58,121 nt of DNA, taken from assembly GCF_030462585.1 (NCBI RefSeq), contig NZ_JASMRU010000009.1:1-58121 (forward strand), written 5' to 3'. The translations under genes and the position numbers were made by a program. This DNA comes from Pseudomonas sp. CAN1. Its GTDB lineage: Bacteria > Pseudomonadota > Gammaproteobacteria > Pseudomonadales > Pseudomonadaceae. Positions 56,844-58,121 of the stretch are shown piece by piece; position 1 is the first letter of the stretch; each line of letters begins with the position of its first letter. The notes under the pieces are model-generated. The model had not been told where the DNA came from and did no database searches. It saw only the letters and a program-made list of their open reading frames with translations.

Positions 56844-58121
56844 TTACAGCAGGTTGAACGGGAAGTTGCTGACCAGACGGATCTCGTTGACGCTGCCGTC
56901 GACCTGATTCTGGCTGGCCAGGTGCTTCATGTAGGACAGGCGGAAGTTGCTGTTCCTGAGCGGGCCGCCCTGTAGCGTGTAGCCGGTGGAAAGGCCCAGC
57001 TCGTGGTGCCTCTCGCCATCCTGATTGCGGACTTCGGCGTAGTTGCCATAGGCACCATTGCGGTCGCCGTCGTAATGGGTGCCGTCGATGCCCCAGCCCT
57101 TGGCGTACCACGCCATGGTGGTCAGGCCCGGCACGCCGAAGCCAGCCCAGTCGGTGCTGTAGCGCAGCTGCAGGGACTTTTCGTTGGGACCGTTGTAGTC
57201 CGACAGCAGCGAGTTGGCCAGGTAGATCGCGGCGGTCTCGTGGACGTAGTCGAAGTACTCGTCGCCACGAATCTGCTGCCAGCCCAGCAACACGGCATGG
57301 GCGCCGTGGGTCAGGGTGAAGGCCAGGCTGTAGGCGTCGTTGTCGATGTAGCCGGCCTTGCGCGAACCGGTGTCGGCGGTGTGGTAGTAGTTCAGGCTGG
57401 TGTTCAGCGCGAGGGTCGCGGGGTCGCCCAGGTCATGGGAGGCGCCCAGGTAGTACTGGTTCCAGACGTCCTCGAACTGGCCGCCGTACGCCGTCACCTT
57501 GAGCTTGTCGCTGAGCGCGTAGCTGCCGCCCAGGAAGCTGTAGCGGTCGCCGCGTACGTCACGGGTGCCGTATTCGGTGGTGAAGTGCTCACTGCCCGAA
57601 CCGGTGCGCGGACTGGTGCGAGTGAAGGTCCCGGCCTGGACCTGCAGGGCGCTCAGCTCTTCGCTGAGCAGGCTGACGCCATCGAAGCTGGAGGGCAGGG
57701 CGCGGTTGTCGATGCTGTTGAAGACCGGGGTTTCCGGCTGCTGGCGGCCGGCCCGCAGGACGGTGTTGGAGGCGCGCAGCTTCAGGCTGGCAAGGCCGAT
57801 CTTCGACCATTGCGGCACGGCGTCGCCATCGCTGTCGGCCAGGGTACGGTTGCCGCCACCGGCAATGCTGCCGTGGCCGCGCTCCAGGGCGATCTCGTTG
57901 AACCCGGCCACGTCCAGGCCGACACCCACTGCGCCCTGGGTATAGCCGGAGCTGTACTTGAGCTGGCTGCCCTGGGTCCAGGTGTAGCGGCTGTGGGTTG
58001 GCTCGGTGTAGCCGTCCTTCTGGATGTTGAAGTGGAAGCTGTCCTTCATCTGCTCGCGGGCGGCGAAGTTGCGCGTGCTGAAGCTCAGGCTCTGGCCCTC
58101 GACGAAGCCCTTGGCGCCGGC
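56844..58121 (-). CDS. OprD-family outer-membrane porin, 5' end outside window
   Basis: The frame runs off the right edge, so the start and signal peptide are not seen. About 425 residues of an OprD/Occ barrel are visible, with repeating amphipathic strands, SLQLRYSTDWAGFGVPGLTT in the later part, and the closing NEIRLVSNFPFNLL. Its position directly before the dipeptide-binding protein matches, from memory, OpdP/OccD3 of P. aeruginosa, which takes up glycine-glutamate dipeptides. Function as a peptide porin is inferred from this context. Confidence 0.85.
   Translation of the reverse strand, partial: AGAKGFVEGQSLSFSTRNFAAREQMKDSFHFNIQKDGYTEPTHSRYTWTQGSQLKYSSGYTQGAVGVGLDVAGFNEIALERGHGSIAGGGNRTLADSDGDAVPQWSKIGLASLKLRASNTVLRAGRQQPETPVFNSIDNRALPSSFDGVSLLSEELSALQVQAGTFTRTSPRTGSGSEHFTTEYGTRDVRGDRYSFLGGSYALSDKLKVTAYGGQFEDVWNQYYLGASHDLGDPATLALNTSLNYYHTADTGSRKAGYIDNDAYSLAFTLTHGAHAVLLGWQQIRGDEYFDYVHETAAIYLANSLLSDYNGPNEKSLQLRYSTDWAGFGVPGLTTMAWYAKGWGIDGTHYDGDRNGAYGNYAEVRNQDGERHHELGLSTGYTLQGGPLRNSNFRLSYMKHLASQNQVDGSVNEIRLVSNFPFNLL

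Overview
The window reads as chromosomal DNA of a high-GC Pseudomonas. The gene families and gene orders match, from memory, several separate blocks of P. aeruginosa PAO1: fru/arn, nhaP/opuC, speC/piu/lpxO and pxp/dpp. The many GTAGGAGCGAGC-type REP palindromes are not a PAO1 hallmark, so a P. nitroreducens/citronellolis/knackmussii-like species is my inference. No rRNA, tRNA, prophage, transposase gene or CRISPR array was found.

Layout. 1-283 is the tail of a chemotaxis receptor. 284-974 is a repeat-rich convergent gap. 975-8577 holds tatD-fruR (minus) and the fructose PTS operon fruB-fruK-fruA (plus). 8578-9366 is a second repeat-rich gap. 9367-18268 is the full aminoarabinose lipid A operon arnBCADTEF-ugd (minus) with a PmrA-like box upstream. 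18560-24766 is an amino-acid uptake and catabolism cluster: an aminotransferase fused to an ABC ATPase, a binding protein, two permeases, a TetR-family regulator and a zinc deacylase. 24906-27888 holds prfC and a Na+/H+ antiporter. 28335-31855 is an OpuC-type osmoprotectant transporter. 32391-33554 is an ornithine/lysine decarboxylase with a long leader. 33555-34393 is a third repeat-rich gap. 34394-44259 holds a phosphoethanolamine transferase, a Sel1 protein, the iron-uptake set piuC/piuA/piuB with Fur-like boxes, and lpxO. 44388-46731 is 5-oxoprolinase pxpABC. 46734-48481 is the rRNA-repair pair rtcB2-prfH with a 13-codon leader ORF. 48692-49936 is a divergent Lrp/LysE pair. 50318-50980 is an unknown membrane protein. 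51141 to the end is a dipeptide ABC operon, dppABCDF, headed by an OprD-family porin.

The strongest unusual signals are four. (1) Two perfect 24-bp inverted REP sequences sit in frame between an AruH-like aminotransferase and an ABC ATPase, making one 681-residue ORF. (2) A roughly 320-bp multi-hairpin element occurs three times, always in a tail-to-tail gap, and the copies differ by compensatory changes on both sides of their stems. (3) A tiny ORF with an ideal ribosome-binding site lies ahead of rtcB2-prfH. (4) There is a tandem 109-bp REP-pair array, and a 98-bp direct duplication flanking a cruciform. Envelope modification is a theme: arn, a CptA/EptC-like transferase and lpxO all act on lipopolysaccharide.

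Synteny statements come from memory and were not checked by search.
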